From an uncultured Prevotellaceae bacterium (lineage in GTDB: Bacteria > Bacteroidota > Bacteroidia > Bacteroidales > Muribaculaceae), in the NCBI GenBank assembly GCA_937892085.1, contig CALAVD010000334.1, forward strand, positions 1-15,769: a stretch of 15,769 nt of DNA, read 5' to 3'. Below, piece after piece: positions 14,419 through 15,769 of the stretch; within the stretch, counting starts at the first letter, position 1; the number at the start of each line of letters is the position of its first letter. The notes under the pieces were generated by a model, which was not told the DNA's origin, did no database searches, and saw only the letters and a list, made by a program, of their open reading frames with translations. Both the position numbers and the translations under genes were made by a program.

Positions 14419-15769
14419 ATGGCAACACAACCTCTATCAAGCATACATGCACAGTTCCTCAGAGCTTGCGAGGATAAACTCAAGCAAATAGGTTATATCG
14501 ACCAATGGGGCAAGGAACTGCCGCACGAACTGGCCGACATGAGACTACCAAAATCTATCTTCCATTTCCGAAACGATTCCATAAACGAAAGACAGATTCG
14601 AGATGCAAAGCCGCTATGGCGAGACATCTGGTATGAGAACGAGTGCGTGTGCCTTTTCGGGGACCCTAACGTCGGCAAGTCAACTCTCGCTCTCGACATT
14701 GCAAGTGAAGTCGCCAACAATGGACGAGATGTTCTATATTTCGACCTCGAGAATATGATGCACAATTATTTCCAAAGGGGGTGGTCCTGTATTCAGGGAA
14801 TGGTGCCCGACAATCTTTTCATCAGGCATTTCGACCAAGAAACTTCGTCAGAAGAAATGATTAACTACAAGACAATTCTCGATAGTATTGAGAGAGACAT
14901 CTACTACCTCAAAGCTCCAGTCATCGTCATCGACGACATAGCACAGATTTGTCCTTTGAAAAGCTGCAACAAGACGCACGTAGTGCTGAGAAGGCTACGA
15001 CAACTCCTCAACCAGTACCACGTCTCAATTCTTGTCGTAGCACATGCCTCTCATCACCAGGAGGGAACTCCTCTCGCCATGAAGCACCTCACGGGTGACC
15101 GACAGCTCGCCTATGCTTTCGATTCAATTTTCACTTTAAGTGAAATCCCTTCCACAATCAACCAAATCAACGGCGCCACTCACTATATAAAACAGCTCAA
15201 GGCAAGGAACTCGCAGCTTAGAGCATATAGCGAACTCGTCACCACATATAAGATGAAGCTTTTTTATGATGATGAGTCGTGCTGGAAAATCGTTGACGAT
15301 GCAAGAGCCAATGGCTATGACGAGGAAGCTTTAAAGCGCCATCTGGAGTTTGTCATCGGAAGCAAGTGCTTGCGGTTTGAGCATGTCGACGATAATGTGA
15401 GCGAGACACAACTATTATATGTGCCTCTCAACGCATGCGATGAGCAGAAATTAGCATTCATACACGACACTTTCGCAAGAGGATGGTCAATCCGAAACAT
15501 CGCAGCTCATTGCAACACCTCAAAGTCAACAGTCCACCGTCTTCTCGCTACCATCAACAGTGAAGAAAAAAATGAATCAAAATTGTCCCAAGAGGAAAAA
15601 GAGCAGCAAGAAGAGCAACAGTGGCAAGACGAGCAACAGTGGCAAGGAGAGCCGCAATCTCCAGCCGGCGAGGAAGGTGTCAAAGTATTGCGAGCGTCAG
15701 CCTCGCAACCACCATCACCAAGCGAGGATGGTGTCAAAGTATTGCGAGCGTCAGTCTCGCAATCTCCCG
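14419..15769 (+). CDS. P-loop (RecA/AAA_25-like) ATPase with C-terminal HTH, incomplete at window end
   Basis: The frame is open from ATG 14419 to the window edge (450 codons), so the 3' end is missing. A RecA-like ATPase core is visible: Walker A GDPNVGKST (81-89), YFDLEN (107-112), Walker B VIVIDDI (168-174), and ILVVAHASHH (204-213) where replicative-helicase relatives have a sensor strand. LKARNSQLR (260-268) follows. Residues 353-378 (ARGWSIRNIAAHCNTSKSTV then HRLL) form a resolvase-like helix-turn-helix. A Gln/Glu-rich segment (382-412) follows, with two copies of EQQWQ(D/G), then two 18-residue repeats containing GVKVLRAS(A/V)SQ. Plasmid RepA-type helicases and mobile-element ATPases have similar cores, so a replication or mobile-element origin is possible. 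No partner gene is visible to decide this. Confidence 0.8.
   Translation, partial: MATQPLSSIHAQFLRACEDKLKQIGYIDQWGKELPHELADMRLPKSIFHFRNDSINERQIRDAKPLWRDIWYENECVCLFGDPNVGKSTLALDIASEVANNGRDVLYFDLENMMHNYFQRGWSCIQGMVPDNLFIRHFDQETSSEEMINYKTILDSIERDIYYLKAPVIVIDDIAQICPLKSCNKTHVVLRRLRQLLNQYHVSILVVAHASHHQEGTPLAMKHLTGDRQLAYAFDSIFTLSEIPSTINQINGATHYIKQLKARNSQLRAYSELVTTYKMKLFYDDESCWKIVDDARANGYDEEALKRHLEFVIGSKCLRFEHVDDNVSETQLLYVPLNACDEQKLAFIHDTFARGWSIRNIAAHCNTSKSTVHRLLATINSEEKNESKLSQEEKEQQEEQQWQDEQQWQGEPQSPAGEEGVKVLRASASQPPSPSEDGVKVLRASVSQSP
15613..15648 (+). repeat. 18-bp tandem duplication in the ATPase gene
   Basis: GAGCAACAGTGGCAAG followed by two variable bases occurs at 15613-15630 and 15631-15648. 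It encodes EQQWQD and EQQWQG in frame. Confidence 0.95.
15670..15769 (+). repeat. 54-bp in-frame hairpin repeat in the ATPase tail
   Basis: GGTGTCAAAGTATTGCGAGC begins at 15676 and again at 15730, a period of 54 bp or 18 codons. Each copy holds a perfect 7-bp stem, TTGCGAG and CTCGCAA around CGTCAGC or CGTCAGT. The second copy runs into the window end, so the number of units is unknown. Confidence 0.9.

Overview
The window looks like a chromosomal segment from a member of the Bacteroidales, of the Muribaculaceae/Prevotellaceae type. The evidence is: -33 TTTG / -7 TAnnTTTG promoters in front of several genes, little Shine-Dalgarno signal, two small secreted proteins ending in a type IX-secretion-like C-terminal motif, a NimA-like flavoprotein, and Bacteroidetes forms of the DUF4105 and LTA-synthase-like families. 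The lineage call is an inference from family and promoter style, not from a marker gene.

Layout. Positions 1-290 are a non-coding tandem array of hairpin units (58 and 59 bp, alternating) that runs off the left edge. Positions 308-7283 are all on the minus strand and are mostly cell-envelope genes. Read 5' to 3' from the right they are rmuC followed by an SGNH hydrolase (6 bp apart), a small secreted protein followed by an LTA-synthase-like sulfatase (7 bp apart), a broken N-terminal copy of a DUF4105 gene, a small secreted protein, and an intact DUF4105 membrane protein. Positions 7456-11068 are on the plus strand: a DUF695-like protein, a two-helix membrane peptide, a NimA-like flavoprotein, a flavin reductase, and glyA. 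A low-complexity array (7945-8022) and a palindromic MITE-like element (8923-9099) lie between these genes. Positions 11134-12813 hold a long-form RluA pseudouridine synthase on the minus strand, convergent with glyA across a hairpin terminator and divergent from pepT (12945-14168). The right end (14419 to the edge) is an incomplete P-loop ATPase with a C-terminal helix-turn-helix and an in-frame repeated tail.

Most genes are housekeeping or envelope functions with recognisable families, and I see no phage, CRISPR, toxin-antitoxin or biosynthetic system. The parts that most deserve a second look are the repeats. They are the left hairpin array, the 177-bp self-complementary element whose arm ends 5 bp before a start codon, and the 54-bp hairpin repeat inside the ATPase reading frame, which has the same layout as the left array. 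The decayed DUF4105 paralogue behind the sulfatase is also notable. No tRNA or rRNA gene was seen.
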